Shown: positions 52,301-63,352, numbered from the stretch's first letter. The stretch is 64,000 nt of DNA from Prostheceraeus crozeri (GCA_907163375.1 CAJQUW010012887.1:310001-374000), one strand, 5' to 3'. Notes: a model not told the origin generated them from the letters alone. Numbers and translations: made by a program.

Positions 52301-55300
52301 TCGAGGAAGAAATGTAGAGAACCATCTGATCGACGGAGCAGTCCAACTCGGGATCCAAGCACCAACCGGTCCAAATCAAATGTATACTGGCTTTGAATGG
52401 TTTTTCCATCTCTCATCACGGAGTTCCCGCTGCAATGAAGAGATCAGCATGTGATCGTGCTCACCTGTCCTTGATTCATTATCAGTTAGGACTTTCGTTA
52501 ACTATCGTGAATTCCCCCCCCCATGGACAGACTTTTAAGGATATTTGAATGATAGTCTTGATGTTAAAGATCAGATACGAGTTACATTGCGTGTGGAGCG
52601 TCATTTTGACAGATGTGATGCTCTGGACTGTATTTGATGTGATGTGCAGCTAAATTCGATTCATCACGCTCATAAAGACGGAAACTACACTGTGCTGGTC
52701 GTCATCACATCATTAGAAGTACGGCTTTAAGTTGAATTTACATTTCATCCGTACGGCATGCCGCATAACGCAAATGTCGGACAGTACATGGATTGCAGTT
52801 GTCCGGTGAGATACACAAATGTTGTCCCACATAGTCATTGATTGCTGTTCTAACAGAATCAGATTGTTTATATAAGTGCAAGCAAATTATATAGTCCCTT
52901 TCCTATAATGCAAACTGATTCGAAAAGATGGCACATGAAGGAACTTAATAAGTGGGCGTAAAGAAATTTTTAATGCCTTACAGAGATAGGAAAAATAGTC
53001 GTGTGTCACATGTGGATTGCTGTGAATTCCTTCAAAATACTCCGATCGCCACCATTCCTTCAGATTCGAAGAATTCAGATCATTGCGCAAACGTTTTCTC
53101 GATAATGTTGGGCTCTCCGATCATTTTAAAAAAAGTTAGCAGGCGCACGAAAAAACGTTCACAAACTTCTCTGTAGAACTTGACATCGTCTGCGTCTCTT
53201 TGCTGTGTGATCCGGCTGATAACAGTCACTGAAACTTTGCACAATTTGGCGTGTTTAATGTTGAATTGGCTGCTCATTGTTCGATTTCTATGGTATTTAG
53301 TCAGCAGATTGTGCCATTTCATTAACGTTACATGTTCCAATGCTTCCTTTCTAGTCAAACAGGAGAAAAGACTGTCTAATTCTATGACTGTTCCTGTGGC
53401 ATTGTCATACGTTCATATTGCTGTAAATAAGAAAGTGGGCCGTGTTGCCGTGTACTGCTTGTAGCGATCTGATGACACCTCTGAACATACCACACAGCAT
53501 AAGGGATAAGGGTTGCCTGCCAGAAAAGGACCATGAAGTGCCCTTCAATTGCTTTTAGCAAACATCCCATGACAGGCCGACATCCCCTCCCCCGAAACTG
53601 AGCATCTTCATCCTCCCACGCTAGGTTGACTGCGTCATCAATGAGATGCGTGAGTGAAATGCCCTGGCTGGCATATGACGTCAGCTCACCTCAGCACCCA
53701 CGTTTCATGCTCCAAATCCGTCATCGTACTCGGGAACCGCAGTCTCTCCGGCGGGATCAGCGTCACGCCTGCCTCTAAGCTGCCACTCCATCTGTCCACC
53801 ATTCTCTCCACGCGCACTTCAAACAGTTCATCATTGAGAAGAGGGCGCGTGGATACGAGCATGGCATCGTTGAATTCGGACTGCGCATGAGGCCGGTAGG
53901 CGATGCTGCCATCGGCGGCCACACACGCATTCCGACCATGCGAATGATGAAATGCCAACGGCGGCGACATGCACGCCACGTGAGCGTCCAGAGCTGTGGC
54001 AGCCGCGGCAGGACTGAGAATACTGACCTGTAAGAGGAAGGGGTTGTTGCAAGTTCGCATGTAATGGCTACAGACCAGTAGGATCACTCACTTGCGCCGC
54101 TCGTCCATATAAGTCAACGACACCATAGACGACAGGCGGAACGTTCCTGGCTGCACATCCAAGATCCACACCGTTGACATAGAAGTGGAGATTTCCATTG
54201 GGACGTCGTTGGACGCCCACCAAGTCCCACACTTGCAGACGGTCTGGTTCATCATCCTCCAGCGAGCCTCCGACGGCACCTTCCTCCTCATCTCCATCTT
54301 CATCTAAGTCACTCAATTCCCCGTCTTCATCGTCTCCTGTAATTCAAGAGAATTCGTACAATTTGTGCAATGAATTGAGGAAAATTTCGGACAATCAGTG
54401 GGCAATTAATTCTGTAAAGCATTTACACACAAATTATTATCTACTTACAATGAATATTCAGTGGTACTGCGTTTACGTGAAGTTATCTTAAGTTGTCGAA
54501 AAGTTAGTTGACAAAATCCATTCAATACGTGCTTCAAAATTGCATTGATACCGTTGAGCTACATCTTTGAGTTCGACAGACAAACTTCTCAATGATTTTT
54601 ATGACATGAGAAATGAAAATCAAACCAACCAAAACTTAAATAATTTAATTTAGATCTTTACAGGGTTGAGCGCGAATATTCGAATCCGCCTGAACGAATC
54701 CGGACTAAGGATCATTCATTGCACGAATCTTAGATTCTATAAATGAATCAAAATAATCATCTTTCTCTACTCGATAGACTTTCATTTCATCTGAAGAACG
54801 TTCGGATCATCTCATTTCATGTGATCCCCTGACTATCCCAAAAACAATGTCTATTGGATGTCCTCTACTCGCGAAATGAATTGCCTGAATGATTGTGTGA
54901 AGTCACAGCACTTTTCACACAATACTTGCATCGGTAGGCTATGTATGAAATCGGTGTTGAAATTTGTATTTACCGGCGTGAAACGTCGGGACATTGTTTT
55001 TAATACGACTGATCTTAGCAATAAACTTGTTTTCACCAAGAAGACAACTTGTTTTTTCCCGATAACGGCAACCACTACGAATACTGAGTTATGTTTTGAG
55101 GTGTCCTATGCGGTGGCCATAAAAGATGTATAGAAAATGAAGTCGACGGTCTTCATTAACGCAATACATATACATCACACGATCATAGATATAGGACACT
55201 TAACACTATGGGAAAACCTGTATTTACGTTATAATATAAAGTAACGTGTCAGTGACCAACCAGTATTTCAAGGAATACTTGCCTTAATGTCGGCGGTCAC

Positions 55301-57836
55301 AATTGTGACGAGTTACTTATTCATTGATTATTATTGCCTTGACAACTGATGTGTGGTGGTGAGGTTTTGATCCTGCCAATTGACAGAGTCGCGTAAGTGG
55401 CTCGTAGCTCAGTTGGTTAGAGCACAGGTCTAGTTAACCTTGGTCGTAGGTTCGAATCCTACCAGCCGCACATCTTTTGCATGGAAATCTCACTGTTGTT
55501 AAAGTAAATAAGTGATATTATGGTGTAGTATTATGGGATTCGCGCAAATCCACCGAATAGAAGAACCCTTGAATTTCGTATTCGCATCCAACCCTAAAGC
55601 CCTGTATTTAAGTTTGATCAACCGCAAGTCGGATCAGCTTATCGTACGGTAACGCATTGCCGTGCTTTAAATTACCTCGTTGTCGTGAAGACTTCACTTT
55701 CTTCTTCTTCGGAGGTCCGTAATGATCCAAGACAGTCACTCCGTTGTGCATCACACCATTGGAAGTCATCATATAGGTCTCAGCACTGGTCAGGTTCGTC
55801 ATAGTGGTAGGAAACTTGAGCTCTGCAGGATTGGCTGTCGTTACTCCAATTTCCAATGTGCCAGCCCATTTAGTGACTGTTCGTTCCAATTGTACAGTGA
55901 ATATCTCTCCGGGCCGCAATGGACGATTTGTGATAACGACACCTTCGTTGAAATCCTCTTCGGGGCTGAAGCATAGATGGTAATTAGTTAGATAAAAACA
56001 TTTTGAATACACTAAAATGTGAATACAAATACTTGACGACAATATTGACAATGAAATACATGATACTGAAAGGCAATATATTAATAAAGCTCGTCGCAAA
56101 AGTAATCGACTTGGTCTTGTCTCGCATGAGACTGATCACCCGAATCAAGGACTATGAAGCAGCTGTTCACCGGGGGACGCCGAAGAAGGGACGTGTGATG
56201 ACCTTGTAGATGGCCACGATGGTCTCTTGTTGTTGCTCCCAATTCGTGCAAGTGAAGCATGATAGGATGCCTAGGGTGTGTCTTGCTGTTTACAAATGTT
56301 GTTGACGTGTGTTGTATATGTATGCTGAGTGTCTAGGCCAGCGCCCAGGATCCGATTGTTGTTGTGAGTTGTGAGTGGAATACTGTCAATCGTGAGAGTT
56401 TTGTACTGTGTTCATAGGGCTACGGTGTGGAGAGTGAGAGTTGAGTTTTGTTGGAGTTGACGTGGAAGTTGTTTTGTTGGACAGTAGTGTTGAGGTAGAG
56501 TTGGAGATTGCTTTGAACTGTCTTGATGTTTAGATGTGTACCCGTGATGGTGATGTCGTCAGCGTAGACCGTTGTTTTGAGTGCAGCGTCTGTTAGAAAT
56601 GGACTGTCTTACATGTAGTGTAGAGATTGAAGAGGAAGGGGAGAGAACTCCTCCTTGTGGAACGCCTGTTTTGATGTTTTTGTTGGTTGAGCGTGTTTGG
56701 TTGTATGTGGTGTAGGCTTGCCTACCTTTCATGTAGTTTGCTATGCATTGAATGAAAAGAGATGGAATATTGGTCAGTTGGAATTTGTGGATTAGTGTGT
56801 GAATGTATGCGGACTGTGTCGAAAGCTTTTGTCAAGTCCAGCGATGTGGTGATTGTGCGCAAGGGTGGCCTTTTTATACTGAAGCCAGCAGCGATGGCGC
56901 TGTTGATTCAATGCATTACAGTGGCTGTGGAGTGCTCCTTTTTGAATCCGTGTTGAAAAGGCAGCGAAGAGACCGATTATGTGATGATGATGATGTCTTT
57001 TTCAGTGTTTCGGCAAGGGGAGAGAGAAGAGACATTGATCTGCAAGAGCAGTGGTTTGTTGAGTTTTGATATTGATGTGATGTTGCCAGTTTTCCAGATG
57101 CTGGGAATCTGGCTGGTGTTGAATGAGGAAGTGCATGCGCAGTGGATGGCAGTCAGGCCGAGGTGTTTGTGTGTTTTATGTTAATTTTTTCAGGGGAATT
57201 GTTGCTAGAGGAGTCTGAGATGGCTTTCTCTGTTTGTTCTGCCATGACGTCTATGTTGGTTGCAGTGAGGCGGAGTGTGCGTTTGCCAATTACTGTGTTC
57301 TCGCATCTCTGTGGGGGTTTGGCGAAGAGATTTGTTGAAGGCGCTCGCTATGTCACGGATAGTTGCGGAATCACTCACTTATTTCGATAAGCGGTTCGAT
57401 TACTGTTATCCAAATGTACTGCTTCTCCACTTCGGGAGTGGAAGACTAACTTCTCTGTTTCTTCATAGTTATCTGAAATGACGGAGAAATTCGTCAATAC
57501 ATCGGAAATGCATGACACAGCGATCTTCATACCTTCGTCTTCAGACAGACCACTTTCTCTTCGAACTACACGACCTGCTGCTCCAACAGCGGCTACTGCA
57601 GCTGCTAATGCCCTCCGAGAAGCGCCTTCAAGCTGCTGATAGCTGGAAGAAGGACTTGTTGGAGCAGGAGGAGGCACTGGATGCATCAGTGTCACTTTCA
57701 CCGTCATCCCGTACAAATCCACAACACCCCAATATGGACCATTTTGACATACAGCTGCCATGCCCTGATCACGACCATTGATGTAGAAATGAAGATGATT
57801 GGTGTTCCGCAACATCATTCCTACACGATCACCAAC
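21754..57836 (-). CDS. NEURL4: Neuralized-like protein 4 (NEURL4), 11 exons, 5'-incomplete
   Basis: Exons, 5' to 3': 57836-57379, 55965-55676, 54336-54092, 54027-53690, 52429-52219, 52161-51804, 51313-50826, 49593-49324, 48100-47675, 23116-22889, 22398-21754. All junctions are GT-AG and keep frame; the total is about 1,318 residues against roughly 1,560 in human NEURL4. Five Neuralized homology repeats (NHR) are visible, the first only as its second half; hallmark pieces are [24 protein letters not shown] and VVDLYG. The C-terminus has the Cys pair CFCSYC and LPLGW. In vertebrates NEURL4 lacks the RING of Neuralized, sits at centrosomes and binds CP110 and HERC2 (established). One intron holds 22.5 kb of satellite DNA. 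Upstream exons were not found before the right edge. Confidence 0.9.
22889..23116 (-). CDS. NEURL4: NEURL4 exon j: second half of fifth NHR
   Basis: It encodes [54 protein letters not shown] and [13 protein letters not shown]. It lies 24.6 kb from exon i but joins it in frame (phase 0). The acceptor is CTACATTTCCAG and the donor GAG|GTAAGT. Confidence 0.9.
23117..25110. other. NEURL4 intron, 3' part outside the array
   Basis: This is the 3' portion of the 24.6-kb intron (23117-47674). It holds a hairpin near 23793-23835 (AAACGGCCTTAATTATG against CATGATTAAGGCCGTCT), a direct duplication and a LINE remnant, listed separately. No exon was found in it. Confidence 0.6.
23853..24512 (+). repeat. 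Direct duplication of about 200 bp
   Basis: 23853-24052 and 24318-24512 share an order of words: TTGAGGTAGGAGC, CCCAGTGAAAATG, GTAGATATCTCAAGCT, GCTATGTAGAAAAT and CAAAATCTTGGAATTTT. By eye they are about 80% alike with indels. They are probably two copies of one unnamed repeat family. Confidence 0.7.
24510..25203 (+). mobile_element. LINE remnant (end of RT ORF), parent of the satellite
   Basis: Pieces of a non-LTR reverse transcriptase ORF in order: [14 protein letters not shown] (after the RT palm), FKYLRSVTS (canonical KYLGS), [10 protein letters not shown], and [17 protein letters not shown] running to a TAG at 25201-25203. Several frame breaks and stops lie between. LRW.GH...RGRPKKTW.. 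is the usual C-terminal tail of RTE/CR1-like ORF2 proteins. The last 92 bp before the stop are the founder monomer of the array that follows. Confidence 0.8.
25111..47642 (+). repeat. 92-bp satellite array, about 245 copies
   Basis: The period is 92 bp throughout (for example GAAGACATTAAGATC at 25111, 25203 and 25295). Monomers are nearly identical and all in one orientation. Differences cluster at a few two-state sites: CATTCGAGCC/CATTGGAGCC, TTCACCGC/TTCACTGC, GGATGCAA/GGATTCAA, GACAGC/GACCGC and GATGGGAG/GATGATAG. Rare monomers have small indels (near 29950 and 33367). 22,532 bp divided by 92 is about 245. The first monomer is part of a LINE ORF; 92 is not a multiple of 3, so the array is not a coding repeat. 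It lies in a NEURL4 intron. Confidence 0.97.
47675..48100 (-). CDS. NEURL4: NEURL4 exon i: first half of fifth NHR
   Basis: It encodes [40 protein letters not shown] and [20 protein letters not shown]. It is phase 0 at both ends; the donor CAG|GTAATG at 47674 is only 32 bp from the edge of the satellite array. Confidence 0.9.
48101..49323. other. NEURL4 intron between exons h and i
   Basis: No recognisable repeat or RNA gene. The sequence is AT-rich. Confidence 0.5.
49324..49593 (-). CDS. NEURL4: NEURL4 exon h: end of fourth NHR and acidic linker
   Basis: [17 protein letters not shown] completes the NHR, with VDLGG in place of the usual VDLYG. A Ser/Glu-rich linker ([19 protein letters not shown]) follows. 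The exon is 90 codons, phase 0 at both ends. Confidence 0.85.
49594..50825. other. NEURL4 intron between exons g and h
   Basis: I see no feature here beyond AT-rich unique-looking sequence. Confidence 0.5.
50826..51313 (-). CDS. NEURL4: NEURL4 exon g: most of fourth NHR
   Basis: This one exon holds nearly a whole [81 protein letters not shown] and [11 protein letters not shown]. No intron splits its middle, unlike the other repeats. The donor is AAG|GTAAGA. Confidence 0.88.
51314..51803. other. NEURL4 intron between exons f and g
   Basis: The part next to exon f keeps an open frame on the minus strand ([12 protein letters not shown] and beyond) but has no NHR or linker similarity, so I leave it out of the coding model. 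Confidence 0.5.
51804..52161 (-). CDS. NEURL4: NEURL4 exon f: Ser/Thr-rich linker
   Basis: A low-complexity linker ([20 protein letters not shown] and a Ser-rich part) is followed by [16 protein letters not shown] and a weakly helical stretch ending NMSDLM. The donor is AGAG|GTAGGT, leaving one base to complete a codon in the next exon. The open frame runs on past the donor without similarity. Confidence 0.8.
52219..52429 (-). CDS. NEURL4: NEURL4 exon e: second half of third NHR
   Basis: It encodes [31 protein letters not shown] and [14 protein letters not shown]. It ends in phase 0 at the same point after the DLYG strand as exons c and j. Confidence 0.93.
52430..53689. other. NEURL4 intron between exons d and e
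   Basis: No recognisable element. Open frames on both strands are motif-free. Confidence 0.5.
53690..54027 (-). CDS. NEURL4: NEURL4 exon d: first half of third NHR
   Basis: It encodes a linker, then [59 protein letters not shown] and [17 protein letters not shown]. This is the most canonical NHR in the gene. The donor is CTGAG|GTGAGC. Confidence 0.93.
54092..54336 (-). CDS. NEURL4: NEURL4 exon c: acidic insert and end of second NHR
   Basis: An acidic stretch ([15 protein letters not shown]) sits inside the NHR, followed by [27 protein letters not shown] and [14 protein letters not shown]. The exon ends in phase 0 before GTGAGT, right after the VDLYG strand. Confidence 0.92.
55280..55490 (+). 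repeat. Isolated copy of the tRNA-bearing 298-bp repeat
   Basis: CTTGCC TTAATGTCGGCGGTCACAAT and the downstream sequence match the units at 18.0-19.0 kb through the tRNA-like end and CATCTTTTGCATGG. It is cut at its 5' side relative to those units and has a few changes (GACGAGTTACTT, GTCGCGTAAG). It lies antisense to NEURL4. Confidence 0.9.
55397..55470 (+). tRNA. tRNA-Thr(AGT)-like copy 4
   Basis: It is identical in the tRNA part to copy 2 of the tandem array: box A, box B, AGT loop, the extra base before position 8, and TTTT shortly after. It sits in an intron of the host gene on the opposite strand. Confidence 0.5.
55676..55965 (-). CDS. NEURL4: NEURL4 exon b: middle of second visible NHR
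   Basis: It encodes [38 protein letters not shown] and [10 protein letters not shown], the central strands of an NHR, then a basic linker ([12 protein letters not shown]). The acceptor is TATGCTTCAG and the donor GAG|GTAATT. Confidence 0.9.
56090..57370 (-). mobile_element. Degenerate LINE reverse transcriptase in a NEURL4 intron
   Basis: Minus-strand pieces in order: [14 protein letters not shown] (RT motif A region), [28 protein letters not shown] (motif B region), [14 protein letters not shown] (catalytic YADD) and [18 protein letters not shown] (thumb). They lie in several frames with stops, so the copy is dead. The motif order fits a non-LTR retrotransposon of the I/Jockey/CR1 assemblage; I cannot fix the clade. 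It lies in the same orientation as the host gene. Confidence 0.8.
57379..57836 (-). CDS. NEURL4: NEURL4 exon a: end of first visible NHR, linker, start of next
   Basis: It begins after TTACCTTTCAG with VGDRVGMM, then [16 protein letters not shown] and [13 protein letters not shown], the second half of an NHR. An Ala-rich linker ([15 protein letters not shown]) follows, then [17 protein letters not shown], the first strands of the next NHR. The donor is AA|GTGAGT. The first half of this first NHR should lie in an upstream exon, which I cannot find. Confidence 0.9.
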
Positions 57837-59334
57837 CTGAAAGGTAATTACAGTGCATCATGGAATGGCAAAACCAGGAATCTTAAGCATTACCGAAGTC
57901 AAGAACTTTCTGTGTTTTTCCTTCTGTTGTAAATAACACGATATGCACAGGTCTACTTACTTTTCGCTTTAAATAGTAATATCATTACTACAGAATAATT
58001 TGATACAGAAATCGTATTCCTGCTAAGAATTGCTGGGAAATAGATGATTGATCACAATTCATTGCATGATTGTACACACGGGCGATTGACAGAAATGATA
58101 CACAAAAAGAAGTTCGTTGGTACAGTTTTTCTCGACCACCGCAAGTGGTCTGGTATAGTCTGAGATAGGTAAAACACTGCAACTAATTTTTTAAATGAAT
58201 CCCAATAGCGAATGGAGCATTTTCTTGTCGAGTGTAATCGAATCATACTTGTGTCAACTACTCATGAAATGTGATTGATTGCAATTACAAATTGCTCCGC
58301 TTTTCTTGAATTACATTTCAGTTACTCTACAATTACTTTGGATAACTTGCGGTGTTACACTATGAGTTTGTCCACTATTTTTCCGAGCTATTATAGGGTT
58401 GATTTCAATTGCTCCTTGAAATAACGGACGACGCTCGTATCGTTGACATCAGCGTTGCCACCGAGCCTCGAGACACCATCCGCGTACGAAGTGTATCGAT
58501 ACAGGGTAGAATAAATGAAGGTCTAGACTCAAGCCTATGAATTGCTTGACAGTTTAGGGGTCGAAACAGAACTAGTCAACCTGCTGATGACTGACGGACT
58601 GCAGTGTTATGTTTTATGTCCCTTAATCGGTAACTGAAGAAGTGGTCGATGTATTGTAATTCAAATGAAGAAATGTGGGATTACATTAAGTACTATAGAC
58701 GGATGAAGAAACTGGCGATAACAAATTCAAGTGAAGAAATAGTATTTTCCATGTGTAGTCTTAGGTATAGTGTGTATAGTTTCATTGCTTTCGGTGTAGT
58801 AGAGTGTCATTGTAGTTCTATTGTTTACCTCCATTATCCACTTTCCACTTATCCACTCTTACCATTATCCACTTTGTGTAGTGTCAGATATAGTTCACTT
58901 GTAATCAGTGTAGTAGCATCGTTGTATTTCCATGTTTTACCTCCACTTTTCCAATTTTTATTCATCGGTTTCCTGTTGTTTTATAATATCCATTTTTAAT
59001 TTCCTTAACCTATGATGACCATTGTCTTATCCTATTTCCACTATCAGCATCTGTAGTCGGTACAGTATAGTAGACGTCTGTTTTGAATCTATGGTATTAG
59101 TATATTAACAGCAAGAATGAGTAGTGTTACAAGTCTGAAGATTTCCATTTTTACCAGATATTGGGCCAAAGCTGATCAATTTTAATTCGTTGCCACGAGA
59201 AAGCTACATTGAGTTCTTTGAAGAACTGATTAATCCAATGGTTACAATAGCATTGCATTTATACACTTGGGGATTGGAGAACGCCATCAGTCCTCATTAG
59301 GACTACTTTAACTAATCATTTAAATTAGTAAGCA
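57837..59334. other. Region upstream of the first visible NEURL4 exon
   Basis: It is presumably intron. I searched both strands for NHR first-half motifs and found none. No other feature is clear apart from a short run of TTATCCACTT words near 58840-58880. Confidence 0.4.
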
Positions 59335-59640
59335 TTATATTCTATTATAAATGGCTGCTGTGATGATTTTCATCATCCTATGAAAATTGACGTGTGGGCG
59401 TAGGCGAGGATCGCCCCTTGCTCCCACCTTCCTGGACTCTTTGTGCCAACCTTCTCGGTCTTCTGCTCGACGATCAAAAGGTAGACCTGTGTCCAACTTG
59501 ATTTGGTCAGTCCAACGTTTCTTGGGTCTCCTCTGCATCCTTCGACTTGAGAAATCTTGCTGCTATGATTTGTACACGTAATTTTCAAATGGTCTTCTCA
59601 CTACATGTCCAAACCAGCGCAGCCTTTCTTCTGAATTTCC
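59335..59640 (-). mobile_element. LINE C-terminal fragment
   Basis: Minus-strand RLRWFGHVVRRPFE, a frame break, then RRPKKRWTDQIKLDTGLPF and AEDREGWHKESRKVG: the usual C-terminal tail of RTE/CR1-like ORF2 proteins. It is the same kind of tail as the satellite's parent LINE but clearly diverged from it. Confidence 0.75.
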
Positions 59641-61095
59641 AACGAAATGGAGGTGTTTACAGAGAGACAGTTTCTTATTTCTACATTTTTCATTCTATCA
59701 CGTATGCTGACTCCTAGGATAGAATGCAGATATAATTTCGAAGAAGTTGGCAAAATCAGGGCCTTGTATAATCTGCAAGCCTATGTTAAACTAGGAAACT
59801 GTATCCGTGAGCACTTACTTTTGGGAACATATTCGCTGTTCCTGGAAGCTATCTACTAAGCAGTGGATTGGTAATTTGCTTCATGAAAAACGTTCAAGAA
59901 AGGAAAGTTTCTGTTCCTTGAAACTTGTTTCCAGCCTGGTCTAGGTTTCATGAATATCCAGTTCAGATCGATGAAATAAACAGCACAAGTATTAGACAGA
60001 ACAAAACATGTATTGAAAATATAAATATAGGGACTAGATATGAGCAACGCGTGCTAATGTGCGAAAAATGTCAATACTTTTTAAATAATGTCTCGTGGTT
60101 GCTGAATGATAACAGCATCACACTGGAAAAATCAAATTATGTACATGAAGTATTAAATCAGACGTTAATTAAGGATTGCACGCCCTGTATGCACTGACAA
60201 GGAGTTTTGCATTATATCATCATTCGACTTCTCCGAAAATGAAAGGCTTTGTTCCTGAAACGAAGTTGGTCAGGACCATGAATTCCGCGCACGTGAGCAA
60301 CTTTAGAAATATATCGACCTATATGTTTCTTTCGAGTTCATTAATACGAATTACCATTTTAGCTCAACCACATCGATAAGACTCTGCTCAAGATGTGTTT
60401 TGAGCTTCTCCTAAGTTGTTATTATTATCACAAGTAAAAGAAAACAGGTTATTTCAACATTAACAAAACATGCCAACCGATATAACTCAAAAATACTAGC
60501 TAGAAAATTCGGACATCAAATCAATGTCATAATCAGCTATAGGCTGAAATATATTATCTTTTAGCTACATATTTATCGATAGCCTAATTGTTGGATAAAA
60601 TCGAAGTAGCAGCTCTAGTAGAAAAATGTCTAATTCTATATTTACAATCAGCTACGTCCGGTTTTTCAAAAAACATATCACTTCTAAATTTATAACCCCA
60701 AATAAAAGAATATTTTTCTGAGACCTTCATCCACGCAGGTTCCGCGCAGCTCAAGCCCTCATCCGAACCGCGCAGCGATGGCAACGCTGGTTGACATAAA
60801 ATTACCAACTTTTTCTTCTTCCGCCAAGTGTCTTCGCCTTGCATCTCTGCTATGACTGAAATTGATTTAAAGATTTAAGCCGTATCTTCTAGAAGTATGT
60901 ATCTGCATCTCCTTTTCCGAGGGGGAATTAAGTAACAGTAATTTCATGATTGGCATTTTTCGATCAGAACGTTTTTCCGAGCAATTCTTTGAAAAAATCA
61001 GAGGAGTTGTACACCTGCTACACATCTAAGTATGGCAACCCATTATCGGCGAGGAGAGTGAATATTCAACGTTGTTGTTTGTAAAGTAATTCAAT
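59641..61095. other. No recognisable gene
   Basis: Open frames of 60-90 codons on both strands have no motifs. A GC-richer patch at about 60730-60850 stands out slightly but does not form a convincing exon. Confidence 0.4.
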
Positions 61096-61412
61096 TTTTA
61101 AAGTAGTCAATTTAATTCAATTCTTTGTGTCTTGTATCATCCATACTGGGGAAATGTTAATTCTCATGATATAGTGATAGACTCTCTTCAATCGCTGGTA
61201 GACAACCTTTCGTCCAAACATGTTATCTTAACAGGAGATGTGAATGACCTGCGTCATAAATTGTGTGACTTTTTTGTTTTGAACAACATGAAACAACTTG
61301 TCCAATTTCCTACTAGAGGAAATGTTTTGGATATTTTTGCCTCAAGCCAGCCCCTCAGATTTGAACTGTCCTCCTCTCCCTCATTGGTAGATCTGATTAT
61401 AAAGGTATCTTT

Positions 61413-62777
61413 GTGAAAACTGTCGCTAACAAACCTGTTACTGTCACTAAGGTCAAAGTTAGGTCTTTCTCTCCCGCCTCCTTTGCTCAGTGCTATAGTG
61501 TCCTTCAGTCAATTGATTGGAACGCCTGTTGTCTTGATTTTGATGATATCAATAAAGCTATTGACGCCTTACAGTTTCTTCTTCTACAATTCTATCATTT
61601 ATTCTTTCCAGAAAAAACAGTCAGGATGAGAAGTTCTGATCCGACTTGGCTTACTCCATCTCTTAAAGCCATTTCAGATGCTAGAGATAGAGCTCTCTCC
61701 CGTGGCAATTATCCCAAGTACCTGTGTCTTAGAGAAAAATTTCTTTCAGAAGTGAAAAAATCCAAAATGAATCAATTCCGTAGAATGAAGTCCTCTTCCC
61801 CTGCTGATAGCTGGAAAGATATTAATGCGCAGATTAAGAACCGGCATGGATCTTCTAATATCGACTATAACAAGGCCGTTGAACTCAATGAAGATTTTCA
61901 ATCCTTCTTCTCTGATCCTGACGTCGACTCCTTTCTTGAGGATGGGCCTTCTACTCCTACCCACATCCCCCTAATTCCCGAGACTAAAATTTCTGAATTG
62001 ATAAGATCGTCCAAGTCGAATTCAGTCGGACCTGATGGTATTCCAGGATTATTTTACAGGAAATTCCGCAATGTCTTGGTTGCGCCCTTGACCGTTCTAT
62101 TTAACAGATGCCTTCAATCTGGTACCTTTCCTACTACCTGGCAATTGGCTAATGTCCTCCCTCTTCCGAAAGGCAATGGTGAATTCAGACCAATTTTGAT
62201 CTTGCCTTTCCTCAGTAAAGTGCTTGAGCGCCTGATTCGTGATCACCTGCTTTTGCCGTCTATTTGTTCTTTTGACTCACGGCAGTTTGGGTTCATTCCT
62301 AATTCGTTTGGGGGATGCACTAACGCTCTTCTCAGTCTTCGTTTGACTATTCTGCAACACCTCAGCGCCAAGTCCTCCAACTCTTGGAAAATTCTCGCAG
62401 TAGACTTCAGAAAGGCCTTCGATTCGTTAAGTCACCTATCTGTTCTGAACACCCTTGTGACTGTTTTTCAATGCAATCCTTATATTGTTTCTATGATTCA
62501 GTCCTTTTTGAAAGATCGTTTTCAGAGGGTCGCTACCAATGGTGTGCAAGCTTCGTGGAAAGCTGTTTCCAGCAGAGTCCCTCAAGGGTCTATCTTGGGG
62601 CCTCTGTTGTTTGTCATGTACATTAATGATCTTCCTCATCTGACAAATACCAAAATCATAGCTTACGCGGACGATAAATCTCTCGTTCACCTGTCAGAAT
62701 CGTCTTCCTCTTCTGTCTGTCAAGATGACATTGATATTTTTGTCGAGTGGGCTCAGAATAAGAATCCGCATCAATGA
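61413..62777 (+). pseudogene. LINE ORF2 fragment: reverse transcriptase
   Basis: An open frame of 454 codons holds the end of the endonuclease-RT linker and the RT fingers and palm. The catalytic Asp pair is in AYADDK and motif A in AVDFRKAFDSL. The frame ends early at NKNPHQ, where the thumb should continue. The first codon is not a true start; the frame simply opens there. Confidence 0.8.
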
Positions 62778-63352
62778 AGCAAAAAACCAAGAGTCTCACT
62801 ATTTCAGGCAAACCGACCTCTTCCTCTCCCACTCATATTCATGTGAATGGCACTGTCATTGAAAATGTTCCTTCTCTCAAAATTTTGGGAATGTTTTTCT
62901 CCTCCGATAACAAATGGGACGATCAATTTAATTTCCTGTACAAAAAATGTTGCCGGTCCCTACCATTAGTTAGACGGATTCGGTATAACTGTGGGCAAGG
63001 AGATATTGTTTGGCAGGCCTATGTTGATCTTGTTTTTGCCCATATTTCTTTCTGCTGGCCCGTTATTTGCGACCTAAAGAAGTCCCATGTGAAAAAACTT
63101 GAACGACTTGATCGCGTTGCTTGTCGTTGGGCCAATATCAATTTTAAATGTGATTTTCATCAAATGCTTAATAACATCTGTATACGACTGATTCGTAAAG
63201 TTTCTAGGTTTTCTGCATGCCATCCTTTATCTGAATTTTTCATTGTCAGATCCACTGATTCCCAAATCAGATCTCGGAGAAAATTGTTATGCTTTCAACG
63301 GAGATCGTCTGTTTGCAACAATTCATTTATTAAGTATTCGAAATTTTCATGA
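62774..63352 (+). pseudogene. LINE ORF2 fragment: thumb and C-terminal region
   Basis: TKSLTISGKP, LKILGMFFSSDNKWDDQFNF, CRSLPLVRRIRYNCGQGDI and KKLERLDRVACRWAN are the regions after the RT palm in CR1/Jockey-like ORF2 proteins. The segment lies in another frame from the RT part. Confidence 0.75.

Larger units (their letters stand above)
54337..55675. other. NEURL4 intron between exons b and c
   Basis: It contains the isolated copy of the tRNA-bearing repeat (about 55280-55490). The rest shows nothing recognisable. Confidence 0.5.

Noticed and set aside
56762-57481. Several plus-strand open frames
   Set aside because: They are shadows of the degenerate minus-strand LINE and of NEURL4 exon a.
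60584-60844. Upstream NEURL4 exon or promoter CpG patch
   Set aside because: It is slightly GC-richer, but no NHR-like reading or convincing splice sites were found.
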